A stretch of 64,000 nucleotides of DNA from Clostridium sp. 'White wine YQ' (GCF_028728205.1 NZ_JAQYUU010000001.1:1906082-1970081), one strand, 5' to 3'; positions 47,002-56,017 are shown, numbered from the stretch's first letter. A program made the numbers and translations. Notes: generated by a model from the sequence alone, not told the origin.

Positions 47002-47146
47002 GTAAAACAACTCCAGTTAAGTATATTATTTTATAGGTTATTTAATAACCTATTATAATTATTACATTTATTTTATTGTTAGTCAAATTAACAATATTTA
47101 AATTTTTCTTAAATTATGCTACTGAGCTATAAAATTTCCTTCATAG

Positions 47147-47188
47147 TTGAATAAAATTTACCGTAATGATATACTGCTGTATATACAG
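47147..47188 (+). promoter_or_regulatory. nadABC promoter with palindromic operator
   Basis: TTGAAT (47147-47152) and TATACT (47170-47175) are separated by 17 bp. The perfect 12-bp palindrome CTGTATATACAG (47177-47188) lies directly at the expected transcription start. A niacin- or NAD-responsive repressor such as NiaR is the natural candidate by context; the match to its published consensus was not verified. Confidence 0.7.
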
Positions 47189-47216
47189 ATGTAAATATAA
47201 ATTGGAGTGTGACTTT

Positions 47217-48131
47217 ATGAATTTAATTGAGGAAATAAACAAACTAAAAAAAGAAAAAAATGCCCTAATTTTAGCACACTATTATCAGTCTGATGAGGTT
47301 CAAGATATAGCTGATTATGTTGGTGATTCTTATTATCTAAGTAAAGTAGCTATGAGTTCTCCTTCTGAAACTATTGTTTTTTGCGGAGTAAAATTTATGG
47401 CGGAAAGTGCAAAAATTCTTTCACCTAATAAAAAGATTATTTTCCCAAATCCAGATGCAGGCTGCCCAATGGCAGATATGGCAAGTGCAGATAAGTTAAA
47501 AGAATTTAAGGAAGAGCATCCAAATGCAGTTGTTGTTTGTTATATCAATTCAAATACAGATGTTAAGAGTCTATGTGATGTATGTGTAACCTCCTCATCT
47601 GCAGTCAATATTATAAAAAATATACCCAATGAGGAGATAATCTTTTTACCTGATAAAAATCTAGGTGAATATATCGCAGAACAATTTCCTGAAAAGAAAT
47701 TTTACCTATGGGATGGATATTGCATAACACATAAGAAGGTAAAGGCTCAGCATGTACAAGCTATAAAGGAAATACGACCTGCAGCTGAGGTATTAGTTCA
47801 CCCTGAGTGCGAAAAGGAAATACGCGAATTAGCTGATTTTCTAGGAAGTACAGGTGAAATAATAGATTATTCAGTAACTTCTCCAAGCAAAGAATTTATA
47901 GTAGTTACTGAATCTGGGGTACTTCATGAAATGAAAAAAAAGAGCCCTGATAAGGAATTTTACGTACCTGGCACTACTATGACCTGTATTAATATGAAAA
48001 AAACTAATTTAGAAGATATTTATCTATCTTTAAGGGACAACTTAAATGAGATTAATATAGACGAGGACTTAAGAATGAAAGCATATAGATCATTAGAAAA
48101 TATGCATATTTTATCACAAAGAAGGGATTAA
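47217..48131 (+). CDS. nadA: Quinolinate synthase NadA
   Basis: NadA condenses iminoaspartate with dihydroxyacetone phosphate to quinolinate, using a [4Fe-4S] cluster. The 304-residue protein has LILAHYYQSDEVQDIADYVG, CGVKFMAESAKIL, the cluster-region cysteines (CDVCVTSSS, HPECEKEI, TMTCINMKK) and GYCITHKKV. The ATG at 47217 follows GGAG by 9 nt; the longer frame to 47166 would cross the operator. First gene of nadA-nadB-nadC. Confidence 0.97.
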   Translation: MNLIEEINKLKKEKNALILAHYYQSDEVQDIADYVGDSYYLSKVAMSSPSETIVFCGVKFMAESAKILSPNKKIIFPNPDAGCPMADMASADKLKEFKEEHPNAVVVCYINSNTDVKSLCDVCVTSSSAVNIIKNIPNEEIIFLPDKNLGEYIAEQFPEKKFYLWDGYCITHKKVKAQHVQAIKEIRPAAEVLVHPECEKEIRELADFLGSTGEIIDYSVTSPSKEFIVVTESGVLHEMKKKSPDKEFYVPGTTMTCINMKKTNLEDIYLSLRDNLNEINIDEDLRMKAYRSLENMHILSQRRD

Positions 48132-48132
48132 G

Positions 48133-49437
48133 TTGGAAAAATACACAGATGTTTTAATTGTTGGTAGTGGAATTTCAGGTCTTTATCTTGCACTAAATTT
48201 AGATGAAGATATCAATATAACCATTATTACGAAAGGAAAACTAAATGATACGAATAGTTATCTAGCACAAGGAGGTATCTCCACTGCTCTTTCAGATGAA
48301 GATATTCCTCTTTTTATAAATGATACTTTAAAAGCTGGAAAATATAAAAATGACCTTAATGCTGTGGAGATACTGGCTAGAGAATCAATGGAAAATATAT
48401 TGAGATTGAAAACATTAGGAGTTCCTTTTGATTCAACTTCAGAAGGTTTCAAATTTACAAGGGAAGGTGCTCATAGCGTTAATAGAATTGTTCACGTTAA
48501 AGACTCAACAGGAAAATCAGTTCAAGAAACATTAGTTACCTCAGTTAAAAAGCATAAGAATATAACCATCTTAGAAGATGCAACTCTTCTAGATATAATG
48601 GTAAAAAATCGTTGTTGTGTAGGTGGACAAGTTTTAATTGATGAGAATCAAATTTCTATACATTCTAAAGTAGTTGTTCTTGCCACTGGTGGTATAGGTG
48701 GATTATTTACTAATTCTACGAATCAACGGGCTTTGACAGGTGATTCTATAAACATAGCACTAAAACATAAAATAACGCTTAAGGATCTTAAATACATCCA
48801 AATTCATCCTACAGCTTTATATGATAATAATGCTGATTCGAGACGTTTTTTAATCTCCGAAGCTGTTAGAGGCGAGGGTGGGAAATTGTTAAATCCACGG
48901 GGACAGAGGTTTATAAATGAACTTCTTCCAAGGGATGTTGTCTCAAAAGCAATATTTGACGAGATGAAGAAATTTAATGTTCCTAACGTTTTTCTAGACA
49001 TTTCATTTTTAGATGAGGATTTTATTAAAAATAGATTTCCTGCTATATATGAAAATTGCCTTAATAAAGGAATTGATATTACAAAGGAACCTATTCCAGT
49101 CTCTCCTGCTCAGCACTATTTCATGGGAGGCATAGATGTAAATACGCATTCTGAATCCTCCTTAAAACACTTATACGCAGTAGGAGAAACAAGTTGTACA
49201 GGAGTTCATGGTGCCAATAGATTAGCTTCAAATTCTATTTTAGAAGCTCTTGTATTTTCAAGACGAGCCGCTAAATCTATTAATTCTTGTATATGTGATA
49301 TTCCAATTATTAATATGAATATTCCATTAATTGATGGCAATATTAATACCTTCATTTATGAGAACAAAGTTAATACAATAAACTTATTTAAAAGGAGTGC
49401 AAATAATATAAATGTTGAATTTTCTTATAGTAGATAA
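48133..49437 (+). CDS. nadB: L-aspartate oxidase NadB
   Basis: NadB oxidises L-aspartate to iminoaspartate with FAD; in anaerobes fumarate is the likely acceptor. The 434-residue form has the FAD motif VLIVGSGISGLYLAL, SYLAQGGISTAL, FSRRAAKS and VHGANRLASNSILEAL. It is shorter than the E. coli enzyme, having a reduced C-terminal helical domain. It starts at TTG after GAAGGGA, 1 bp past nadA. One copy of GGGGACAGAG lies at 48899-48908, encoding part of NPRGQRF with codons CGG, CAG and AGG. Confidence 0.95.
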   Translation: MEKYTDVLIVGSGISGLYLALNLDEDINITIITKGKLNDTNSYLAQGGISTALSDEDIPLFINDTLKAGKYKNDLNAVEILARESMENILRLKTLGVPFDSTSEGFKFTREGAHSVNRIVHVKDSTGKSVQETLVTSVKKHKNITILEDATLLDIMVKNRCCVGGQVLIDENQISIHSKVVVLATGGIGGLFTNSTNQRALTGDSINIALKHKITLKDLKYIQIHPTALYDNNADSRRFLISEAVRGEGGKLLNPRGQRFINELLPRDVVSKAIFDEMKKFNVPNVFLDISFLDEDFIKNRFPAIYENCLNKGIDITKEPIPVSPAQHYFMGGIDVNTHSESSLKHLYAVGETSCTGVHGANRLASNSILEALVFSRRAAKSINSCICDIPIINMNIPLIDGNINTFIYENKVNTINLFKRSANNINVEFSYSR

Positions 49438-50254
49438 AATAATTAAAGATGCTTTAGTAGAAGATATTCCAACTGAAGACATTTCAGCAAATTCAGTAAT
49501 TCCACTTGGTTCCATTAGCAAAATTGATTTACTTGCTAAAGAGGAAGGAATATTAGCTGGATTAGAGGTATTTAAAAGAGTTTTTACTATTTTAGGGGAT
49601 GTTGTTGTATCATTATATAAAAATGATGGGGACAGAGCGTTACCTGGTGAGAAAATTGGTGAATTAGTTGGTAATACTCATCACATACTTATGGGTGAAA
49701 GAGTTGCTCTAAATCTTTTAGGTAGAATGAGCGGAATTGCATCTACAACCAATAAAGCTGTTAAAATTCTTGAGGGTTCTAAAACAAAAATTTTAGATAC
49801 TAGAAAAACCACACCAAACCTAAGAATATTAGAAAAATATTCTGTTAAAGTTGGTGGTGGAGAAAATCACAGACAAAACTTGTCTGATGGAGTTCTCTTA
49901 AAAGATAATCATATTTCCTTTGCTGGGGGAGTAAAAAAAGCAGTTGAACTAGCTAAGAATAATAATTCATTTGTTAGAAAGATTGAAGTTGAGACTGAAA
50001 ACCTAGGGATGGTTAAGGAAGCCTTAGATGCTAGAGCTGATATTATTATGTTAGACAACATGAACATTGAAACTATTAAAGAAGCTTTGTCTCTTATTAA
50101 TGGGAAATGTTTAGTTGAATGTTCTGGTAACATAACTCTTAATAATCTTGAGAATTATCGTAATCTTGAAATAGATTATATATCTTCTGGAGCATTGACT
50201 CATTCTGTAACTCCTTTGGACTTATCTATGAAGAATCTTAGAGAAATTAAATAG
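49412..50254 (+). CDS. nadC: Nicotinate-nucleotide pyrophosphorylase (quinolinate phosphoribosyltransferase)
   Basis: NadC converts quinolinate and PRPP to nicotinate mononucleotide. The 280-residue protein has the family blocks LVEDIPTEDISANSVIP, GERVALNLLGRMSGIA, DTRKTTPNLR, KVGGGENHRQNLSDGVLLKD and EVETENLGM. Its ATG overlaps nadB by 26 bp, with AAAGGAG 14 nt upstream, so it is probably coupled. One GGGGACAGAG copy lies at 49628-49637 (Gly-Asp-Arg). Confidence 0.96.
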   Translation: MLNFLIVDKIIKDALVEDIPTEDISANSVIPLGSISKIDLLAKEEGILAGLEVFKRVFTILGDVVVSLYKNDGDRALPGEKIGELVGNTHHILMGERVALNLLGRMSGIASTTNKAVKILEGSKTKILDTRKTTPNLRILEKYSVKVGGGENHRQNLSDGVLLKDNHISFAGGVKKAVELAKNNNSFVRKIEVETENLGMVKEALDARADIIMLDNMNIETIKEALSLINGKCLVECSGNITLNNLENYRNLEIDYISSGALTHSVTPLDLSMKNLREIK

Positions 50255-50292
50255 AATATTTTATGAGTTATGAAAGCTATGAAAGTTAAATG

Positions 50293-50325
50293 AGCTGCAT
50301 CTGAAATTATTATTCAAGTGCAGCT
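50293..50325 (+). terminator. Intrinsic terminator after nadC
   Basis: AGCTGCA/TGCAGCT stem with a partly paired loop, followed by TTCTTTTTG. It lies about 40 bp past the nadC stop and 20 bp before the convergent Nudix gene end. Confidence 0.75.
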
Positions 50326-50344
50326 TTCTTTTTGTTTTGTAGTA

Positions 50345-51031
50345 CTATCTATCTCCATTTATTTTTAGTTTTTCTATTTCCTTAACTCTTTCTATCGCAA
50401 CACTTAATAACTTTGCATGATCTCCAGCAATTTCTGATTTATCTATTATTTCATAGCGCTTATTCTCTAACATATAGCCTCTTTTACTTATCACTTTGAC
50501 TTTAGGACAAATTTCCAGTTCATTATTACTAAGATAAATATCCAAAATATACTCTCCATCATTCTCATTTACGACGGTTTTCCTACATTTAACCTTAAAC
50601 CAACTTGCTTCTTTTGCATCATCACCCGCTTTTGCTTCCTTCTTCTCTTTAATTAAAGCTAAATATGCTACAGTAATAATTCTATCTCTCTTGTCTCTGC
50701 CTACGTCCCCAAATGCTTGCAGTTGTTGGAATTCTACTTCTTCAATGGATGTTTCTTCTCTTAATTCTCTGAGTGCCGACTCCTCTAAATTCTCATCCAT
50801 TTCTATAAATCCTCCTGGGAAAGCCCACTTCCCCTTATCAGGATAATTTCCTCTTTTTATAAGTAGAACTTCCATATCATAATTAAAGTATTCAACAGTT
50901 TTTGTGCCTCTGTCCCCCAAATTATTAATGCAGAAAATAATATTATCTACAGTTACAGATGGCTTTTTATATTTTGAACTATCATAATTTCTTAAGAACT
51001 CTTCCTCTGTTAAATTTTCTTGATTCTCCAT
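50345..51031 (-). CDS. Nudix hydrolase
   Basis: A 228-residue protein with a complete Nudix box GGFIEMDENLEESALRELREETSI (GX5EX7REUXEEXGU pattern) after the strand KGKWAFPG. About 85 further residues follow, including KVISKRGYMLENKRYEI. Pyrophosphatase activity on ADP-ribose, NAD-related or damaged nucleotides is plausible; proximity to nadABC (convergent) hints at NAD metabolism, but the substrate is unknown. It carries one GGGGACAGAG copy (50908-50917, Gly-Asp-Arg). AGAGGTG lies upstream of the ATG. Confidence 0.87.
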   Translation of the reverse strand: MENQENLTEEEFLRNYDSSKYKKPSVTVDNIIFCINNLGDRGTKTVEYFNYDMEVLLIKRGNYPDKGKWAFPGGFIEMDENLEESALRELREETSIEEVEFQQLQAFGDVGRDKRDRIITVAYLALIKEKKEAKAGDDAKEASWFKVKCRKTVVNENDGEYILDIYLSNNELEICPKVKVISKRGYMLENKRYEIIDKSEIAGDHAKLLSVAIERVKEIEKLKINGDR

Positions 51032-51111
51032 TTATATATACACCTCTCATTCACTAACTCAATTTTACTATTGGTTTTTCAAAAATAAAATATACTTTCC
51101 ATAAAAAGATA

Positions 51112-51179
51112 AAAACACAATTAAAGAATACTAAATGCATTATAACTATCTGCATTTCAATTTATTCTCATTGTGTTTT
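51112..51179 (-). terminator. Terminator after the hypC-hypD pair
   Basis: An outer stem AAAACACAA/TTGTGTTTT encloses a second AATGCA/TGCATT pairing. It lies 8 bp past the hypD-like stop on the minus strand. Confidence 0.65.
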
Positions 51180-51186
51180 ATAAATA

Positions 51187-52257
51187 TTATAAATATTTAC
51201 TTAATACGTAACACGCACCTTCACTAGATGCCATTGTTGGACCTATAGGAGTTCCAACTTTACATTCATTTTTAAAATAAACACACTCACTAGGATTTAA
51301 TTCTCCTCTGATTACTTTTTCACATATCTTATTTTCTCCACTGCTTGTCTGTCCTAAATATTTATTTAATGGATATATTTTTTCAATATCATATTTATCA
51401 TACTTACTCTTTAGTAAATATATAGATTCTTCTAACTTCCCTAAGCCCCTATTATCACCAGCTTTTGAATAAAAGAATTCTTCCATTATTGCTTTAGCAA
51501 GTCCATTTCCATCATAAGGTATAAATAATTTATAGTTATCTTCCACCTTACCTTCTTTTTTTATTCTTTGATTAACAATCATTTCTACAGAGCTTACTAT
51601 ATCTAAAAAAGAGAATCCAGTTATTGCTGAAGGTATTTTATATTTATTAATAAAACTATATCCTTTCTCACCAATAATGAGGGAAATATTTCCTGGGAGA
51701 ATGAATCCATCAACTTTCTCTTTTTGTTCATTAATAAAATAACTTAGTATTCCTTCTATACGTCTATGAAGTGAAAGAATATAAAAATTATCTAATTCTT
51801 TATTTATAGCTTCAGTTAAAGAAATTATTGTTGCTCCAATATTTGTTTCAAAACCCGTTGCAAGAAATATAACTTTCTTGCTTTGATTGTGGATTGCTAT
51901 ATTAATAGCGTCCAAACTTGAAAAAATCACTTGAATACTTGCACCTTTAACTTTCGCCTTTTCTAAAGTAATCTCACTTGAGCTTCCAGGAATTCTAAGT
52001 AATTCTCCGTAAGTTGCAAGAATAACATCTTCTGTCAGAGCTAAATTATATAAATAATCAATATAATATGTGGGAATAAGCGTTACTTGACAACTACTTC
52101 CTATAGAAAACTTAAAATTGCTATTTAAAATGTCCTTTAATACGAACTTCTCTATAGCTGAAATATGCGTTTCACTAAACACCATTATATTAATTTCATC
52201 TTTATAACTATTAATTCTATTGACCGTATCCTTTATAACAAGATTAATTCCTCTCAT
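51187..52257 (-). CDS. hypD: HypD-like protein lacking two of the three Fe-ligand cysteines
   Basis: HypD, with HypC, assembles the Fe(CN)2CO unit of NiFe-hydrogenases. This 356-residue protein keeps the HypD fold (ILATYGELLRIPGSSSEITL, ATGFETNIGATI, VDGFILPGNISLIIGEKGY) and the C-terminal [4Fe-4S] cysteines (CEKVIRGELNPSECVYF, NECKVGTPIGPTMASSEGAC). The active-site CGGHT is SETHI (Cys to Ser28), and GPGCPVC is GSSCQVT (Cys56 kept, the second Cys replaced by Thr59). It should not bind the iron centre normally. It is 11 bp after the hypC-like gene; no hypA, B, E, F or hydrogenase genes are in the window. Confidence 0.85.
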   Translation of the reverse strand: MRGINLVIKDTVNRINSYKDEINIMVFSETHISAIEKFVLKDILNSNFKFSIGSSCQVTLIPTYYIDYLYNLALTEDVILATYGELLRIPGSSSEITLEKAKVKGASIQVIFSSLDAINIAIHNQSKKVIFLATGFETNIGATIISLTEAINKELDNFYILSLHRRIEGILSYFINEQKEKVDGFILPGNISLIIGEKGYSFINKYKIPSAITGFSFLDIVSSVEMIVNQRIKKEGKVEDNYKLFIPYDGNGLAKAIMEEFFYSKAGDNRGLGKLEESIYLLKSKYDKYDIEKIYPLNKYLGQTSSGENKICEKVIRGELNPSECVYFKNECKVGTPIGPTMASSEGACYVLSKYL

Positions 52258-52268
52258 TCAATTCTCCT

Positions 52269-52484
52269 TTAAAGCTTCGACATACTGTCCAAGTACTCTT
52301 TTATTTCCAAAGCATCCTTCTTTGATACTTTGTTTAATGCTACCCCTGAATTAATTAATATATAGTCACCTTCTTCTAATGAATCAATAAAATCTATTCT
52401 AACATTTTTTCTCATTCCATTAATTTCACCCAATGCTTCATTACCATTAATCTCAATCACTTTAAGTGGTATTGTAATTCCCAT
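52269..52484 (-). CDS. hypC: HypC-like protein without the essential Cys2
   Basis: A 71-residue OB-fold protein of HypC/HupF type: IPLKVIEINGNEALGEINGM, then the GDYILINSGVALNKV strand. Typical HypC begins MC and has a His in VHVGFA; here residue 2 is Gly and the His position is Asn45. The ATG is well supported by GGAGGGGG 4 nt upstream, so a missing Cys codon is not a start error. Partner of the HypD-like gene. Confidence 0.85.
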   Translation of the reverse strand: MGITIPLKVIEINGNEALGEINGMRKNVRIDFIDSLEEGDYILINSGVALNKVSKKDALEIKEYLDSMSKL

Positions 52485-52745
52485 TTAACCCCCTCCTAAG
52501 CCTAATAATAATATTTTATCATATTTATGTATATAAATTCCACTTTTTATCAATCTTTTTAATTTAAATGAATTATTTTGTTAATAAATTATTAATTTAA
52601 ATATCATTTTGTGAAAATGAAAATACTGAATATAAATATATTTTTACTATTTTATTAGCAATTGTGTTATGTTATAATTACATTGTTATTTTATGTTTAA
52701 TATAATAGATTTCATAATAATGTTTATTGCAAAGGAGCTATACGT

Positions 52746-53159
52746 ATGGGTTTTAAAGAAAAAATGCAAAAGTACTATACTGATAACTACATAAAGAAGT
52801 ATGGTGATAGAATGACTCAATTCCAAGGAAATATTCTATCCACTAAAATAGAGGAAAAAACCATTCTATGGATTTTCCACAAAATAACTGCCACACTTAT
52901 AGTAAAACCAGACACTAGTAAAATGGTTATCAAATGTAGTTATACAAAAGGTCGTTGGTTCAAGAAACCTGACTTCATTCAAGTTAATCAAGGTCATAAG
53001 GTTATTGTTATGGGCCTAAAAGGTGAAAAAGGAAAAGATGGTTCAGAATTAATTACTATAATGAACCTAATCAATCTAACAACTAAAGTTGATTTAGTTC
53101 CTATTGACCATTCTCAACTAAAAAAAATGAAGCAACCGACTCCAAGAATGAGAGGATAA
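52746..53159 (+). CDS. Conserved hypothetical small basic protein
   Basis: A 137-residue soluble protein: a helical N-terminus (KEKMQKYYTDNYIKKYGDR), beta-rich middle (TILWIFHKITATLIVKPD, GHKVIVMGLKGE) and basic C-terminus (KKMKQPTPRMRG). I do not recognise the family. GGAG lies 8 nt before the ATG, and a TATAAT is at 52673-52678. It is monocistronic with its own terminator. It uses GGTGATAGA for Gly-Asp-Arg, ordinary codons for this genome. Confidence 0.6.
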   Translation: MGFKEKMQKYYTDNYIKKYGDRMTQFQGNILSTKIEEKTILWIFHKITATLIVKPDTSKMVIKCSYTKGRWFKKPDFIQVNQGHKVIVMGLKGEKGKDGSELITIMNLINLTTKVDLVPIDHSQLKKMKQPTPRMRG

Positions 53160-53180
53160 CGCTTCTTAAGCTTAAACAAA

Positions 53181-53214
53181 AAAACATCTCATGTTTTACT
53201 TCATGAGATGTTTT
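53181..53214 (+). terminator. Intrinsic terminator, probably bidirectional
   Basis: A 13-bp perfect stem AAAACATCTCATG/CATGAGATGTTTT has an 8-nt loop followed by T8 on the plus strand. On the minus strand it can also end the GH4 gene. Confidence 0.92.
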
Positions 53215-53230
53215 TTTTATTGCCTTAAAA

Positions 53231-54544
53231 TTATTTATTGAATTGAGGTAGATATTCTTTATGCGCTTCTAATAACTCGTCTAAAAGAATCTTAGCCATC
53301 TTCTCATCTGCTACCAATGGATTAATTGTTAAAGCTAACAATGCTAAATTATAATCCCCAGATATAGCTGCTTCAACTACAGTTCTTTCAAAACTCTTAA
53401 TTTGCTGAATTAATCCATTAATTTGTACAGGCAACTTTCCTACATTTATTGGCTTAGGACCATCCTTTGTGATGATACAACTTATTTCTACAGCTGATTC
53501 AGCTGGAAGGTCTGCAATAGCTCCATTATTTATTGTATTTACTGCTTGGATATCCTTTTTATCATTGTAAATAGAATTAATTAATCTACATGCAGCATCA
53601 CTATAATATGCTCCCCCTCTTTTTTCTAATTGAGGTGGTTTGATATCAAGATTTGGATCATCATAAAGCTTAAATAAATCATCTTCTAATCTCTTTACAA
53701 CTTCTGCCCTTGTTTCTCCTTTTGCAAATTCTCTTAATTCATCCTCAAGCATATTTTTGCTTTGATAATAATACTTATGATATGGACAAGGCATGACTCC
53801 TAATGCTTTGATAAATTCAGGTGTCCACTCGAAGTCTTTTATATTTTTTACTATTCCGTCTACCTTACCTTCACTTATTGTTTGAATTATTTCTTCATTT
53901 ACTTTTTTTCCATCTACATATATATTTAAACCATAAACCATATGATTTAAACCTGCGAAATCCATTCTTACTCTATCATGCTCTACATTACACATTTTAG
54001 CTACTGCCATTTCCATTCCAATTGGAACATTGCATAATCCGATTACCTTTTTATTTCTACCATGTCTAAGTAAAGCTTCTGTTACAATTCCAGCAGGATT
54101 TGTAAAGTTAATTAACCAAGCATCTGGGCAAAGTTCAGCCATATCTTTATCTATATCTAATATTACAGGAATTGTTCTAAATGCCTTAAACATTCCCCCT
54201 GCACCATTTGTTTCTTGTCCAATTACTCCATGACTAAGAGGTATTCTTTCATCTTTAATTCTTGCATCTAAAAGTCCAACTCTTAATTGAGTAGTAACAA
54301 AATCGGCCCCTTTCAAAGCTTCTCTTCTATTTAAAGTTGTGTGTATTTCCATTGGTACTCCAGCTTTTTTAACCATTCTTTTAGCTAAATCTCCAACTAC
54401 TTCAAGCTTATGTTTTCCTGCTTCGATGTCGACTAACCATAGTTCTCTAACTGGTAATTCCTTATGTCTTTTAATAAAACCTTCAACTAATTCTGGTGTG
54501 TAACTTGAACCTCCACCGATAGTAACTATCTTTAATCCATCCAT
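53231..54544 (-). CDS. GH4-family 6-phospho-beta-glucosidase
   Basis: A 437-residue NAD/Mn-dependent family 4 glycosidase. It has the NAD-binding start KIVTIGGGSSYTPELVEGF, the family block GVIGQETNGAGGMFKAFRTI, the FTNPAGIVTEAL loop, the metal-ligand cysteine in IGLCNVPIGM and the metal His in LNHMVYGLNIY. It resembles LicH/CelF-type enzymes acting on PTS-imported cellobiose or related beta-glucosides. No PTS genes are adjacent. GGAGGAG precedes the ATG. It is divergent from the MocR gene. Confidence 0.9.
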   Translation of the reverse strand: MDGLKIVTIGGGSSYTPELVEGFIKRHKELPVRELWLVDIEAGKHKLEVVGDLAKRMVKKAGVPMEIHTTLNRREALKGADFVTTQLRVGLLDARIKDERIPLSHGVIGQETNGAGGMFKAFRTIPVILDIDKDMAELCPDAWLINFTNPAGIVTEALLRHGRNKKVIGLCNVPIGMEMAVAKMCNVEHDRVRMDFAGLNHMVYGLNIYVDGKKVNEEIIQTISEGKVDGIVKNIKDFEWTPEFIKALGVMPCPYHKYYYQSKNMLEDELREFAKGETRAEVVKRLEDDLFKLYDDPNLDIKPPQLEKRGGAYYSDAACRLINSIYNDKKDIQAVNTINNGAIADLPAESAVEISCIITKDGPKPINVGKLPVQINGLIQQIKSFERTVVEAAISGDYNLALLALTINPLVADEKMAKILLDELLEAHKEYLPQFNK

Positions 54545-54609
54545 AAAATACTCCTCCTTTTAGTTATAGAAATTTATATTTATTTCATCTATAGTTTAAT
54601 GTTATATCA

Positions 54610-54660
54610 TTGAAATCGATTATTCAATTGAGATATAATTAAACTGTACCAGTACAGTTT
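54610..54660 (+). promoter_or_regulatory. MocR-gene promoter and palindromic operator
   Basis: TTGAAA (54610-54615) and TATAAT (54634-54639) are separated by 18 bp. The perfect palindrome AAACTGTAC-CA-GTACAGTTT (54641-54660) lies at the expected start site, directly before the GGAGGGG ribosome binding site. This suggests autoregulation by the MocR protein; control of the divergent GH4 gene is possible. Confidence 0.75.
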
Positions 54661-54673
54661 GGAGGGGTTATCT

Positions 54674-56017
54674 ATGACGAAGTATGAACAAATAATTTAT
54701 GATATAAAGAATGATATTAATAATAAAAAATATAAAACCTCAAAGAAATTACCTTCTGTTAGAGATTTATCTTTAGCCTATAATTGCAGCAAATCTACAG
54801 TTATTAAAGCCTATGAATCGCTAAAAAATAGTCATTTAATTTACTCTGTCCCCCAAAGTGGATATTATGTTGTCGAGGAGCATATAACACCTATATCAAT
54901 GCCAAATGCGTTTATAGATTTCTCTACTGGCAATCCCAATATAGGTAAAATCCTAACTCCTGATTTAAAACATTGTCTTAACAGAGCTGTAGATATCTAT
55001 ACAAATCAACCTATAGATCCTGATGTTTATGGTATAGATTCCTTAAGACACTTATTACCAAGCTATCTTGCAAAATTTCAAGTTTTTACATCAGTTGATA
55101 ACATTTTTATTAATCTTGGAATTCAGCAAATTTTAAGTATATTAACGAATATGCCTTTTCCAAATGATAAAAAAAATATTTTAGTAGAAAACCCTACTTA
55201 TAGATACTTTATCTCATTCTTAGAACACTCTGGTATTAAGCCAATAGGTATAGAGCGTAATGAGTATGGTATTGATTTAAATGAACTTGAACATATTTTC
55301 AAGAATGATGATATAAAATTCTTCTATACTATACCGCGGAATCATAATCCTCTCGGTACCAGATACTCAAAATCTCAAAGATTAGCGATAGCTGAATTGG
55401 CTAGAAAGTATGATGTCTATATTGTTGAAGATGACTATTTTGGTGATATAGAGTTTGATTCTAAGTATGATCCTATATATTCATACGGAGATCATCATCA
55501 CTTTATATATTTAAAAAGTTTCACCAAGATAATTCCATGGATAAAGCTTGGTTTAACAGTAGTGCCTGATCATTTAATTGACGACTTTAAATTACATGCA
55601 AATTATTCATATTTTTACTCCTATTTTGCTCCTTCATTAGTATCTCAAGCTACACTAGAAATATATCTTAAAAGTAATCTTTTATCAAAGCATATAAAAT
55701 CAATAAAGACAGAACATAAAGTTAGACTTAACCTTTTAAAAGAAAAGATGACTGAACTATCAAACTTAAATATATCTTACACAAAACCAACATGGGGATT
55801 TTATTCTTATATATTTATTCCTGAGTATATTAATGAGGATTTATTTGTTAAAAAGTTGGGGGACAGAGGCGTAAAAATTGCGCTAGGTAGACCTTACTTT
55901 TTATCTAATTCAACATATAAAAAAGGAATAAGATTAAGCGTAGCAAAACCTAATACAGATGAAATCATTACTGGTATAGATGAGATTATCTCTCTATTAA
56001 AAAATGGATATCAATAA
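54674..56017 (+). CDS. MocR-family (GntR wHTH plus aminotransferase) transcriptional regulator
   Basis: A 447-residue fusion. The GntR winged helix (about 1-70) has KKLPSVRDLSLAYNCSKSTV. A fold-type I aminotransferase domain (about 90-447) has IPRNHNPLGTRYSKSQR, IVEDDYFGDIEF and the PLP-lysine region LKSFTKIIPWIKLG. MocR regulators such as GabR and PdxR sense PLP with amino compounds. I chose the ATG at 54674 after GGAGGGG. It contains two motif copies, antisense CTCTGTCCCC (54844) and sense GGGGACAGAG (55859). Confidence 0.93.
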   Translation: MTKYEQIIYDIKNDINNKKYKTSKKLPSVRDLSLAYNCSKSTVIKAYESLKNSHLIYSVPQSGYYVVEEHITPISMPNAFIDFSTGNPNIGKILTPDLKHCLNRAVDIYTNQPIDPDVYGIDSLRHLLPSYLAKFQVFTSVDNIFINLGIQQILSILTNMPFPNDKKNILVENPTYRYFISFLEHSGIKPIGIERNEYGIDLNELEHIFKNDDIKFFYTIPRNHNPLGTRYSKSQRLAIAELARKYDVYIVEDDYFGDIEFDSKYDPIYSYGDHHHFIYLKSFTKIIPWIKLGLTVVPDHLIDDFKLHANYSYFYSYFAPSLVSQATLEIYLKSNLLSKHIKSIKTEHKVRLNLLKEKMTELSNLNISYTKPTWGFYSYIFIPEYINEDLFVKKLGDRGVKIALGRPYFLSNSTYKKGIRLSVAKPNTDEIITGIDEIISLLKNGYQ

